Assembly: GCA_036571765.1 (NCBI GenBank)
Contig: BROE01000019.1
Location: 2,367,684 to 2,431,683 of the forward strand
Source of the DNA: Plecoglossus altivelis
Taxonomy: Eukaryota > Chordata > Actinopteri > Osmeriformes > Plecoglossidae
Direction: 5' to 3'
DNA: 64,000 bases
The position numbers and the translations under genes are program-made. Below the pieces are notes generated by a model. The model saw only the letters and a program-made list of their open reading frames with translations, was not told the origin of the DNA and searched no databases. Below, in pieces: positions 37,854-49,614 of the stretch (positions are counted from its first letter, which is position 1; each line of letters begins with the position of its first letter).

Positions 37854-40800
37854 TCAGTATCAGAAGATCTTGGCACTTCCTGTCACATCCTCGTCTCTCC
37901 CATCCCTCGTGTCACCGTATGAAACGTCTTCACGCCAAACAAGGGTGCAAATCCGTTGGTCAAATACCGAAGGTGAGCTTGATTTAGTTCAACCTGCAGG
38001 TGACTCCTAACCTGATGTTGCCCCGTCGGTTTGTCGAGCAGAACCATCGGGAGAAGTTGTCCATGGAAACGGAGTAACCCTCAAACAAAGCTATCTCTCG
38101 CTATCAGCTGATCGGATGAACCATCGGTCGATCACCGTTTATCACAGGGTAACTTCAACCACACCAATAGCTGCCAGTAGTTTAGGATCATAGGATGGTG
38201 ATGGCACTGGGGTTCCGACACACATAACTTGGAGCTTGGCAAGATAGATTATCGCGTGATCGTGAGCTCGCAAAATCCAGCTCTCTTGCACGGTTGGGTA
38301 AATCAAGCGTACCTGGACCAAAACAAAAGGGTTTGACGAATGGATTTGACTCGGCTGTGCACCTGTTTCGAGGGCCGTGGTAACCCTCTTCTGCGACTCC
38401 TCTTCAGTGTGCGACTACTGCAGCACAGGAGACCTGTACACATACTGGGTGATGATTGGCCAGTTTGGAGAAGACACAGTGAGGATTTTTGCAGCTGAGT
38501 TGGGCTGTGCTCTCGGTGAGTTCACACACGACCCACTGCACAACAGAACTGTTTTCCACATACGTGACAGTCTGCCTGCTTCGGAGCGTGGGCCCTGCAG
38601 TAGTGCTATTGGAAACGGCTTCTTTCTTCACAGGTTTTCTCCATGACTTTGGAATCATCCACAGAGACGTAAAGGTAAGAGGCAGTTCATTTGATTTGAT
38701 GTTGTATTGAAATCCATTTACATTGACAATGTCATGTATGTATTTGTTTCCAATTGATCTTATCACTGTCATTTCTGTTTGTAGATGGAGAATATCTTGC
38801 TGACAGAGAATGGTAAAAGAACACACTTCTGATTATTGCTCACCAGGTGGCAGTATTAGCTTGGTTTTCTTCAGAACATTCTTGAAAATACCTCCACAAA
38901 CCAAGCTGCCCTAACATATCAAGACCTATTTAATATCCTAAATTACACATCCAATAATAATATTTTAAATAGTGGACCTTTTCAGACATTTTGAGCCACC
39001 TTGCATAGATACTGAATTACAATCTGAAGTCATAACCACAGGAAGGGTTGAGTTCACTGAGGTTGTCATGCGTTTCAGTCATCTATTTCTAAAATCTTCC
39101 AGGGCACCTCCGTCTGGCTGACTTTGGCCTGTCCCGGCGCCTGGAGAGAGGAGGAAGAGCCTTCACCATCTGCGGAACCATCCAGTACATGGGTGAGTCT
39201 GCCAGAGCAGGGATCCCCTGGGGCCTGGAGATCAGATCATTCAAACCCAACTTTATTCATAATGCTTACATAATCAACAGATGTTGGTAATCCCCACCCG
39301 CCACCCCACCCCCACCCCAGTTTTTCGAGAGTCTTTCCTGTACCTTATGTACAGCTGGCACAGAATTGAATGCTATTTGTGCAAGTTGTGTGAAATGGCT
39401 GATTTGGAAAGAGGCCCTCACATGATGAAATGCAAGCCCTTTAGTCTAGATGATTTCGTAGGGAAGATCCGTTGAGCTGAGAGGCAAAGATGGAGCGCGC
39501 ACAGATCGATGCGTCGACGCATGCTGTACCATGAGCGATCCTGTGTTGCAACACGTGCACGCTTGTATGGAATGTGTACAGTATGTGACGTGGCCAGTCT
39601 GCCGCGGTCTAGTAAGCATGCTCCTGTCTCTTCAGCCCCGGAGGTGCTGAGTGGGGGACCCTACAGCCATGCGGCTGATTGGTGGTCGCTGGGCATCCTG
39701 CTCTTCTCATTGGCTACTGGGAAGGTGAGGTCATTTTGCAGTGTGTGCCATCATGTGGGGATGAGCGTGTCTGTGTATTCTATGTGTGAACATTGGACTG
39801 AGTCTGTGCCATTTTTTATTATTTATATAATAAATACTATCATCTGCCTCTCTCTATCCCCTCTCTCCCCTCTGTTTCTATGCTCTCTCTCTTGCCTCGC
39901 TCTCCTCTCCCTTGTCTCTCATCTATCTCTCTCCCTTTTGTCTCTCCGGTCTCTCTCACCTCTCTCTTTTCCTACCTTTCTCTCCCTTCTGTCTCCCCCT
40001 CTCGCTCTCTTCCTTCTATCTCTCTCTCTTCTGTCTCTCCCCCTGTCCCTCCCTCCAGTTCCCGGTGCCTCCAGAGCCAGACCACTGCAGCATGCTGAGG
40101 AGGGTGAGGTGTTTCCCATACGAGATGCCCCTCAGCTTCAGCCCCCCGCTGGCTCTGCTCCTAACAGAGGTGCCCTCACACATACACACACACACACACA
40201 CACGATGAGCCCACACACCCATATATCAAGATGGCGAAGGTTCCATCTTGCTTCCTGACCGCTGTCCTCCCCGTCTCCCCGCTTCTCTCCCTGGTCACAG
40301 CTGCTGTGTAAGACGCCAACCCGCCGGCTGAGGACCCTGGAGCGCTTCAAACGCCAGACCTTCTTCTTCGGGTCCACCTTCGACCTTGTCCTACTTCAAC
40401 GCCAACCAGTAGAGGTCAGTGATCAGTCCAATACCAGCCCAGTAAAGCGTACGTAATTAAGCCAAATAACCAGCCCTCAAATTCAATATCGGGTATTTAC
40501 TGTATGTTCAGAAATTGATATCACAAATTGGAATGCACATATGATTTTGACACCAAGGGCTAGGAGGACAACATTGTGTCATTGCCCGACTTCTTTGCGG
40601 TTGCCTAGGTGATCCTGGAGCTGCGGGAGAGACCGGACAGAGCGGCCAAAGCCAGACGAGGCCTCACCCTGTCACTGCAGCCTCTCAGGGGCTTCGACTA
40701 TGACGGCCTTCTCAGTCCCCCCGCCACGCCTGACACACACCTGGACCCAGACGGAAACGCTCGCGCGTGGGCCGACACGCCCCTTCCCGGCCCCTGCTGG

Positions 40801-40857
40801 AGCCCACAGGAGCCCGTGCCCCAGGGGACCCTTCCAAAGAAGGAGGTGTTTGTGTGA
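35109..40857 (+). CDS. rskr: RSKR (SGK494-like) ribosomal protein S6 kinase-related kinase
   Basis: Predicted AGC-type serine/threonine kinase of poorly known function. Exons: 35109-35138, 35949-36242, 36416-36499, 36610-36678, 36948-37017, 38408-38515, 38634-38674, 38785-38812, 39103-39192, 39636-39724, 40059-40169, 40301-40414, 40609-40857; 1377 nt, 458 residues. Exon 1 encodes only MGADASKSNK, a likely N-myristoylation signal. Kinase elements in order: AKGSFGPILKV (first glycine of the loop is Ala), YAVK lysine, CSTGDLYTYW hinge, IIHRDVKMENILL catalytic loop, LADFGLSRR, activation segment RAFTICGTIQYM and APEVLSGG. All catalytic residues are present, so it is likely active. FDLVLLQRQPVE near the end is shared with the human protein's C-terminal extension. 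It sits next to aldoc and pigs, as in human 17q11. Confidence 0.92.
37050..37300. repeat. Minisatellite in rskr intron 5
   Basis: Tandem 30-40 bp units of the type CCTACCACTGTCCTAGCACC with variable AGCCCCGAC spacers. It begins about 30 bp after the exon 5 donor. The long open frame over it is a product of the repeat. Confidence 0.85.
37360..37480. repeat. Second minisatellite in rskr intron 5
   Basis: About four copies of a roughly 31-bp unit containing CTAGCACAGTGTTCCACTCC, related in its CTAGCAC core to the array just upstream. The two arrays probably share an origin. Confidence 0.8.
37817..37851. repeat. TG microsatellite in rskr intron 5
   Basis: Pure GT run of about 35 bp. Confidence 0.9.
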
Positions 40858-41950
40858 GGAGACCGGCCGGACCCTTTGACTAGCATTGGCTTACGGTGGT
40901 TTACTTGTGTGCATGGCATGACTGTCTCACTCTCGCACAGACACACGCTCACACCTTGTCCTATCAAGGAGTTGAAGACTCCTTCCTACATGCTGCCTGA
41001 GACACGAGTCGTCTCCAATCATGTGGAATACATAGAATACACTGGAAGATGGGAGCTCAGATGTGTCTAAAATTAGACCAGGAGATCCTCCTTGACTGAA
41101 GGTACAGCAAAACAATGTTCTGTATATGCAGGCGACTGCAGCATGACCCACCCAGAACCTCCCCTCGCAGTGACTTCCTGATCATTTTCCCCGCCCCTTT
41201 GCGTCCAACCTCTTTTGCAGTTGAGAAAGCATTGGCCAATGATTTAGAGAGGTGTGTGTTGCCCACACCTCTGATATCCACACACAAACACGTATTCAGG
41301 TTTTAATAAGGTAATATTGTTTACTTCCGGCATGGATCTTTTGGACCTAAGACAAGGTCGTTGGATGAGCCATTCTGTAGAACCTTTATGCACTTGCCTG
41401 ACTGATTCTTTTCAGTTTTTACTAAGACTGCCCTATTGTGAACCCACTATGCCTCTCACAGCTGATCCTGCTCTTACATTTATGTCATTAAAATGCTTGT
41501 TTTTAAGATTATCTGTGGTATTTATTTAGAGTATTTTGAATGCCATTTTGTTTGTATCTGAGCTTTTAAGTGGCTATTTCAAGATGTTTAACTTTGTGTT
41601 TTTTAAATGATATATTGATAACTCAGATGGAAATATTAAAATTGTTCACTCCTTAGATCGACTGTTGGTGTCACCTGTGTGTGTGTGTGTGTGTGTGTGT
41701 TTTCTCTGGAACAGGATGTTCTCAGTATTTGAAGGAGACATTTGATTTATCGATTTAGAGAAACTAGAACTTGGTGTTCCCTTACATTAGAATAAGAGAC
41801 GGTAGGATTGAGTACGGAAGAGGCGGAGATCCGAAGTGCGGGGATAGAATGCCAACCGAAACATGATGGTCTTTGCGGGGCAGGGGTTGATGCGGGCATT
41901 GCTGCACATATGGAAAGCAGACCCCATAGAGTCGTGATGCTGATGCAGGC
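40858..41950 (+). other. rskr 3'UTR and interval before aldoc promoter
   Basis: No further coding exons are seen. AT-rich sequence with ATTAAA near 41490 and 41632 suggests transcript ends there, followed by a TG repeat at 41676-41701. Confidence 0.45.
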
Positions 41951-41954
41951 GATG

Positions 41955-42060
41955 ACATCACGGTCTCGCCATCCGCGCATGTCTTATGAATATGCTGATT
42001 ACGTGACGACGCTAGGTCCCGCCCCTGAGGTTTTCATGAAAAGTCACGTTGCGCTGCGGC
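41955..42060 (+). promoter_or_regulatory. aldoc: Putative aldoc promoter
   Basis: Contains TGACATCACGG and TTACGTGACG (CRE-like half sites) and a CCCGCCCC Sp1-type box just upstream of the inferred first exon. Assignment rests on position and motif content only. Confidence 0.35.
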
Positions 42061-42146
42061 ACAATTACAGTCCACAGACTATCCACATCACCACATATAT
42101 CTGTCGTTCTCCCACCTGCTGCAGCTTTCTCCAAACGCATCATCAG
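42061..42146 (+). other. aldoc: aldoc non-coding first exon (5' end approximate)
   Basis: Sequence ending CAAACGCATCATCAG/GTAAGAA is a good donor lying 3.2 kb upstream of the coding exon, whose acceptor TCTCTCAG at 45352 is five bases before ATG. A 5' non-coding exon is standard for vertebrate aldolase genes. The 5' boundary is a guess. Confidence 0.45.
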
Positions 42147-42912
42147 GTAAGAAACAGTCTGTCAATTAAATAACTACAGCAAACGAGGAGTAGGTTCACT
42201 TCTGCTGTTATTATTGAATTTAAAATGTGCTACTTATTGTATGACGCAGGCAAGGTTAGCACAAAGTTAATAGGTTCCGTCAATTTAGCAGGGACTGTCT
42301 TTCATCGGTTCTATCCGTGTGAATTCGAAAGATGAAGTATCTGAAAGTTAGGTTTGAAACCTCCAGCTTGTTGCAGGGACACGAGAACGGGAAGCTGTGT
42401 GGCAACGTATAACCACGTTGTTTTGCAATTTTATTGCCATTAGGCAAATGGTGATGGTTCAATTCAATTTCCTGTCATCCTTCCACGGGCCTAGGTTTAC
42501 TGTAACGTTGTATATCTTTAAATCGTCGTATCTTAAATATCCGAGCTTTTTTCCCCGCAACCATGAAACATCTTAACCACAGACAGAAATGATAGCTTCG
42601 GGACCACAGGTGGGCGGGTGCACGTGCAACGGTACACGTTGATCCTCTTACCTCTGGATAAAAGAGTCCAAAATAAACGGCCACACCACTAACCTACCTT
42701 AGACAGCTGCATCACCCTTGTCGTCGTCATCGCAACTATGTCTGTCACCGTGTGTGCGTGACTCCCCACTCCCACCCCCTTGGCCTACGTGCAGAAGAGG
42801 ATGTCATAGCAGTCTAGCCCTCGTGACCAAATATCCCTCTGTCGGGGATCCCAATTCTCCGGTTCGTTTGTTAATATCTAATGACCTGACATGCAGGATA
42901 ATAGAGTTGGAC

Positions 42913-43017
<105 letters not shown>

Positions 43018-43324
43018 TCTTTCCCAAGGTGAGATGATCGTGCGCTACATAGTGAGAGCCTGTGTCAGGGAGGAGAGTTAGCCAACGCCTTTTGATGTCG
43101 CAGTGCAGATTCCGTGTCTACTTTTTGGGTAGTCTCATACCACCACAAATACGATTCTCTCCCCCCTTTCCAAATGAGATTTAACCTTGCATCTATCAGT
43201 AGCTGCAGTTCATTTCTATGGAATTCAGGCCTTTGGCTTTTAGGTGACATTTGCCTAAACACCAAACAAACCCATATTGACACTGCTTTCTGGAAAGATT
43301 CTCATCTTCCAGTAACAGCAAGAC

Positions 43325-43384
43325 ACATACACGCACGCACACACACACATACACGCACGCGCACACACACACACACACACACAC
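43325..43384. repeat. CA microsatellite in aldoc intron 1
   Basis: ACAC/GCAC repeat with CACGCACG interruptions. Confidence 0.85.
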
Positions 43385-43727
43385 CATGCAGGTCCTTCAT
43401 GCCTGCCGATAGAACATGTAAATACTGTTCTCTTGTCCCAAAAGACGCTCCCCTCAGAGCAATCCAAAACCTAACCTATTCCCACAAGGGCCATGTCCTC
43501 ATTGGAGGAGATGTGTGTGTGTGTGTTTAACACAACAGCCAGTCCAAGGAATGCTGAGTGTAGGCTACTGAATGTTGTTATCTCATGGCTGTAAGCTGGG
43601 GATTAGCAGAAAGAATCCATTGTGTGTCAGGTTAGGGTAACCTTCCATAGCAACAGCATGGAGCAAAGAGACTTGGTACATCCCTAACGCTCAGTTTATT
43701 TTTTCATAAAGTAACAATACTTAATAA

Positions 43728-43983
43728 GTCCAAAGACATGCACGTATTGGGTTAATTGGAAACTCTAAATGCCCCCCAGTGAAAGAATATGAGAGTGAAT
43801 GGTTGTTTGTGTCTCTGTGTTAACCCTGCGATTCGCTGGCCCCAGTCCCGGGTGTACCCCACCTAAGGCCCAAAGGCACTGGGACAGGCTCTAGTCACCC
43901 ACGACCCCTCCCCCTACGGGAACAAGTGGAACCGCTATCTCCAACAGGAATAAGCGGTAGAAAATGCATGAATGAATGAACGA
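43728..43983 (+). mobile_element. LINE-type 3' end fragment in aldoc intron 1
   Basis: The segment starting CCAAAGACATGCACGTATTG and passing through GTGAATGGTTGTTTGTGTC, CCGGGTGTACCCCACCT and GGAATAAGCGGTAGAAAATG, then an ATGA tandem tail, is a very common fish interspersed repeat. It corresponds to the 3' end of a non-LTR (L2- or RTE-like) element or a SINE sharing that tail. It is 5'-truncated, has no coding part, and is diverged, so it is an old copy. The family is not resolved from memory. Confidence 0.6.
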
Positions 43984-45357
43984 TACCTCTTTTTCTTCCG
44001 GTGAATATTTGCTTCTACTTTGGTTAAAACATGTCGTTTCTGATCCAGATTTAGCCTTCGTCCACTCAGTAGACCAAACCCCTGCAGAGGGTTGGGGACA
44101 AATGCACTGCCAATCCCTGGGTTTTAACGTGTCGATCTCTGACACTGTTATCCCTTATGTGCCCCTTCCACTAGCTATGTTAGCGTGGCTATGCATTTGG
44201 ATCATTCTTTAGCCGCCTAGCTATTCTTCTACAGAAGTACACGTTACAGAAGTGCAACATGTCGTTTGTTCAAGGTCTTGTTTAGAACCAGTGACATTTC
44301 TGACCCAAACACAAAAGCATCCATTTTGCGTTTGCTACCAGAATACCAGAGTCCATTGTCACTAAAACATGAGTTCAAACGGTTTTCCGCTATTTCTAGT
44401 GGATGCATGGAAGTTATAAAAGGTAGAAAAGCTCAACCGTCTAAATGTTATGTGAGCAAAAGGTGGGTATGTCACGATCGATGAGGCCGGTCACTGCTCG
44501 TTTTCTGGCAGAACCAACGCTAGCGGAAAGAATGTTTTTAGAATGGAAAGTTCCTATCAGTTTGTGTGTGTGTGTGTGTGTGTTTTGGAGGGGTGGTGGG
44601 GCTAGTTCCAGAGGGGCTATTGATTGGTGTTGAGTGTGCCCATATTGTCACGTTTCTCTAAAATAAGTCACGCGCAGGACAGATAGGCCTAAGGCAGGAG
44701 ATAACAGAGGATTCATGGAGGAGGACGAAGGAATGACGAGAGGACAAGATGGAAATGGTGGAAGTGAAACAAAATCAAAGGCAATAAAAGAGTGACTGCA
44801 GGAAAGATATTTTAAGAGAGTGGCTGTAAATTGTGCTCTCCATCAGCTATAATGAGGCCTGGCAGCAGACCGTATAGGAGAGAACGGTTACGCAATCCCT
44901 TCCTGTCTCTTTCTTCTCTCTATCCCTCTGTAATCACTATGACTACCGTGGTGAGTGGAGGGGGGAGGGGTAGTGGTGGTTGCCACAGTTACGTAACGGC
45001 TTGCTTATTTACGCAAGGGTGATGGAGCGTACTGTGGAAGAATGCAGAATGAAGGCTTTGGAACTGTGTGTGTGTGCGCGTGTGTGCGTGCGTGCGTGAC
45101 GGCTTCCTATTTAGCTAGTCCAAGCTAGGCTTATCATACACCACATGTCCAGGCTGCCTCATATCATGACAAGTAAAATACGACTACGTTCTCAAAAATC
45201 GCATCCCTAACATGCTGTCGCGTCTGCTGCGACACGACTTTGTAAACATTGCTCTCTTCTTTCTGACTCTCTATCCTCTCACTTTCCATCGCTCCCTCCC
45301 CTTGTTGCCTCTTTCCGTCCTTGTCTCTCTCTCGTCTTTCGTCTTCTCTCAGCCAGT

Positions 45358-47960
45358 ATGACTCACCAGTACCCAGCGTTGACTCCGGAGCAGAAGAAGG
45401 AGCTGCAGGACATCGCTGAGAGGATCGTGGCCCCAGGGAAGGGCATCCTCGCAGCTGATGAGTCCACAGGTGTGGGGCAGGTGTGGGTGTGGGTGTGGGT
45501 GTGGGTGTGGGCAGGTGTGGGTGTGAACGGGTGTGGGCAGTTGTGGGTTTATTTCTTTTCAACCTGCGATAGAGTGCTGCAGTGCATATGTCTACCTTCA
45601 AGTGTGCGTACTTTTACAACATTTCACCACACCATGCAGTCACACTTTGGGTGTGCCTACCTGTGTGTGTGTGTGTAGGCAGCATGGCCAAGCGCCTAAA
45701 CCCCATCGGGGTGGAGAACACAGAGGAGAACCGCCGCCGCTACCGCCAGCTGCTGTTCACGGCTGACGAGCGCATCGACAACTGCATCGGCGGGGTGATC
45801 TTCTTCCACGAGACGCTGTACCAGAGCACGGACGATGGCACGCCCTTCGCCCAGCTCATCAAGGACCGCGGGATCGTCGTGGGCATCAAGGTGGGTGCCT
45901 AGTCCTACTAGACCTGCGCATGAGTATAGGAGCGTGTTATCTGGGTCTAGACCTTGCAAGGCAAACATGCTAATTTTAATGACTCATTCATGGATAAGGC
46001 TTTGTGTATAACACGCACGCACTCTGATACAGATACGCTCAAATCAAGGGCAGCCAGTGTTTAAACAAGCAACATATTACGTGCACACACGCGGTGTGTA
46101 TTTCCAGAGGATTAGCTAAGCTTGAGGACACTTGTAGGTCCGTTGAGGTCAGAGTCTGGCATGACCAGCACAGTGCGTTTCAGTCGAAGGGTTTCCTCAC
46201 GTAAACCTGCCATGATCTCAACACAGCACTTTCTGAGTCGTACATCTTCCGTATAAACACTGTCACAGTGGTGTGTTTTAGGATCCGTGTTTTTTTTACT
46301 AAGCAAGATATCTCCCTGCAGGTGGACAAAGGTGTCGTGCCCCTGGCCGGGACCAATGGAGAGACCACCACACAGGGTAGGAGCACGCACACACATACGC
46401 ACGCACACACACACATACGAACACTCACTAAATAATTGTCACCCACTTACCTCTGCACCCTTGGTCTCATGGTATTTGTGCGTGTGGGTGTGCGCCCGCG
46501 TGTGTGTAGGTCTGGATGGACTGTCTGAGCGCTGTGCTCAGTACAAGAAGGACGGCGCTGACTTTGCCAAGTGGCGCTCTGTGTTGAAGATCAGTGAGAC
46601 CACACCCTCTGAGCTCGCCATCATGGAGAACGCCAACGTGCTGGCCCGCTACGCCAGCATCTGCCAACAGGTCTGTCTGACTGTGTGTGTCTGTCTGTGT
46701 GTGTGTGTGTCTTTTAAGGGTGTATTTGGCGGTCTGTAACACAGTGTGTTGTGTTTCAGAACGGCATCGTTCCCATCGTGGAGCCTGAGATCCTTCCTGA
46801 TGGCGATCACGACTTGAAGCGTTGCCAGTACATCACTGAGAAGGTGACTGCTCCTTCTCTCCCTATCAGTGCAGGCAACCACACACACGACAGTATGAGA
46901 AGACAACACATTATTTAACACTTTATTATTATAATATCCCATTATTAAACACACTTTATTATTTTAAGGTAATTTAATGTCAGTCTCAGACATTTTTCTA
47001 ATGAGCCAACGTTCGACTTGTCTCCTCTCTCTCTCTGTCTGTCTCTCTCTCCACCCTAGGTCCTGGCTGCAGTGTACAAAGCTCTGTCAGACCACCACGT
47101 CTACCTGGAAGGGACCTTGCTGAAGCCCAACATGGTCACCGCCGGACACGCATGCCCCAACAAGTACAGCAATGAGGAGATCGCCATGGCAACCGTGACC
47201 GCCCTGCGCCGCACCGTGCCCCCCGCTGTAACAGGTCAGACACCTACTGTCACTTTCACACACCCTGGAATCTAACGGTGTGAGTCTGGAATTTCTCAGT
47301 TCATACTTTCACTTCCCAGAGATGTTGTCAGTCCATAATACATCTGAGTGCAATTGGATGGAATTAGATTGAAACACCTAATCAGAGCAGCAAAACTTTA
47401 AATCTCACTTGTGCTCCACTGTACAGCCACATCACATTAAATCTGGCCCATACCAGATAAATGGTTTGGATTAGCCACGTCCGATTCTAGTCTGATACAA
47501 ATCAATTTGAATGGGAGGGTGGCTAGACCTATTTGCCAGAATGGATGAAACAGCTGCTTCCCTCCTGCCCAGGTGTGACGTTCCTGTCTGGTGGCCAATC
47601 AGAGGAGGATGCCAGCATTAACCTGAACGCCATCAACACCTGTCCACTGGCCAAGCCCTGGGCCCTGACCTTCTCCTACGGCCGTGCCCTGCAGGCCTCT
47701 GCCCTCAACGCCTGGAAAGGGGACCGCAACAACGAAAAGGCCGCCACAGAGGAGTTCATCAAACGTGCCGAGGTACAGTGTCACGCGGCGTGCCCACATC
47801 ACAGGCAGGTAGACCCGTCTGTCAGCAGCAGGACTAAACCTCTCATTTCCTTCCTGTGTCCTCCCAGGTTAACGGCCTGGCAGCGCAAGGGAAGTACGAA
47901 TCCTCCGGAAGCTGCGGCGCCGCCGGTCAATCCCTCTACGTGGCCAACCACGCCTACTGA
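45358..47960 (+). CDS. aldoc: Fructose-bisphosphate aldolase C
   Basis: Class I aldolase that splits fructose 1,6-bisphosphate into dihydroxyacetone phosphate and glyceraldehyde 3-phosphate in glycolysis; the C isozyme is brain-enriched. Eight coding exons: 45358-45469, 45679-45890, 46322-46376, 46510-46670, 46760-46843, 47060-47234, 47573-47772, 47868-47960; 1092 nt, 363 residues, the usual length. Seen directly: MTHQYPALTPEQKKEL start, GILAADESTG, LAGTNGETTTQGLDGL, IVPIVEPEILPDGDHDL, the Schiff-base lysine in GTLLKPNMVTAGH (about residue 230), and the C-terminal Tyr in VANHAY. Neighbourhood with rskr and pigs matches human 17q11 and supports C over A. The teleost a/b copy is not assigned. 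Confidence 0.95.
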
Positions 47961-49160
47961 GCCCACATTTCCACTGCCGCCAACCGATAGTTTCCTCTGC
48001 TGCTGCTCCGCCCCTGTCCCCCCACCCCCCTCCTTCCTCCCCACACCCCCACCCCCCCACTAGTCACAGGCCTGCGCTGTCTACTGTACTTTAGGACCGT
48101 TGTGGCGACTGTCAAAGCGATGCGACCAAGTTTGTGCATTTTCAAAGCTGTTTGTGCTGTAACCGTGCGAAAGGAAAGTGAGAGGGTCCAAACCTGTGCT
48201 CGTGTGAGCAGTAGCGGGAGTTTCGTGGGCATTTTTAGGAGAAGGAACGGCTCTTCATCCACGATAATGCAAATCAAGAGAGAATTCCTGTTTTCTTTAC
48301 TAAGTGGTTGCTAACAGTAACAATTGTGAGGATGAGGATTGTGACCTGGTCGAAAAACAAGTCAGTAGTCACTTCAATACCTTGTCTTCTTTCACGTCAA
48401 TCTACTCTTTCGCTTATTATCCCCTAATCCATCCACCACTGACCTACATTTGCCTTTCAGTCCTCAATCTCAATTCAGTCATTCCAGAGCAGCTCAGATC
48501 TTGTGTGTGTAAATCGTGTGTTTCGCTTCTGTCTGAATGCAGTACGGACTCTGTCATCGCAATACTAACAATCTCCCTGGCGGCACGACCAATCAAAAGA
48601 ACCGACAACATCTGTAGTTAAAGACCAATCAACGACTAGATGACCATCCTATGGCAACCAGTGCGTGACGTGTTATTTCTGCCGAGTTTTCTGCGCATTT
48701 CAGACGAGTGGAGGGGCGTTGGCGATGGCGCGCTCTCACCCCAGCCAGAGACCGAAAGCCAGCAGAGGTGGATGGGTGGACTGGAAACCACTAAACACCC
48801 CAAGTCTCAACGTTTCCGTTTGCTCTCCTTCGGACCGCCAGTGATAAGGACTCTCCCTGTGTCCACCGTGTCATCAAAATACTAGCTTTGAATTACACCG
48901 CATTGAGTTCTGTGACAGTGTTGATTATATGTGACGCTTGTTTGTCTTGATTCCCCCCCCCCCCCCAACAAGGATGAATTTGATTGTTCTGGGTAGAGAG
49001 GGCCTGTGTAGGAAGTTCATAGGGAATGGGGGGGTGTCACTGCTTTGTTGGAATACTGTGACGTTTGTGATGTTAGTACTGTTCTTGAAGCACTTGGTGT
49101 GTCAAATAGTGGACAAACTTCCAGAAAACTACAATAAAAATGACAAAAACAATAAAAGTG
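47961..49160 (+). other. aldoc: aldoc 3'UTR with two polyadenylation signals
   Basis: AATAAA occurs at 49133-49138 and again at 49151-49156, giving a 3'UTR of about 1.2 kb. A long C run at 48954-48966 lies inside it. No coding potential was found. Confidence 0.6.
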
Positions 49161-49614
49161 TGAGCATTACTTTCTTTCTGCAAAGTTTAGCGTTAAATAA
49201 ACGTGATGCATTATTGCAAATTCAATTACATATGGCAACAACATTTTGGATACTGCCTGAAGCTCCATAATTCTGGCTTTGTAATATGAGCAATTTGATT
49301 ATCGATCAAACTGCATTTTTGGCAAGTTAAGCCCATGGCTTAGTATCTTTCCCATTACAAAATGATTATTGATAGAATACATATAGCCCTGTATACGGCC
49401 ATGACAATTAGCCACTCACAAGAAAACGATGTTTGCCACAATCCAGCTGGGCAATGCTAACGTTCTCACCTGTCACTTTCTACCGTCCCCTACTTCCTTA
49501 TTGCCAGTGTATTAAGTCCGCCTTCTGGCTCATGATTGGGTGGATTGGGTGCGTCTTACTTTGATTGGAGAATTCTCTTCCGTATGCTCCAGTCACGCCT
49601 CGTATGAGGGAAGA

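Noticed and set aside
39509..40258. 249-codon frame overlapping rskr exons 10-11
   Set aside because: It reads through the CT-rich intron; only the exon parts (39636-39724 and 40059-40169) belong to the kinase and the frame is shared by chance.
43976..44212. 78-codon frame after the LINE-like fragment
   Set aside because: No resemblance to reverse transcriptase or any host protein, and no supporting splice sites.
47533..48063. 176-codon frame covering aldoc exon 8 and beyond
   Set aside because: It reads through the last intron and continues out of frame past the true stop at 47960; the spliced model gives the conserved NHAY end.
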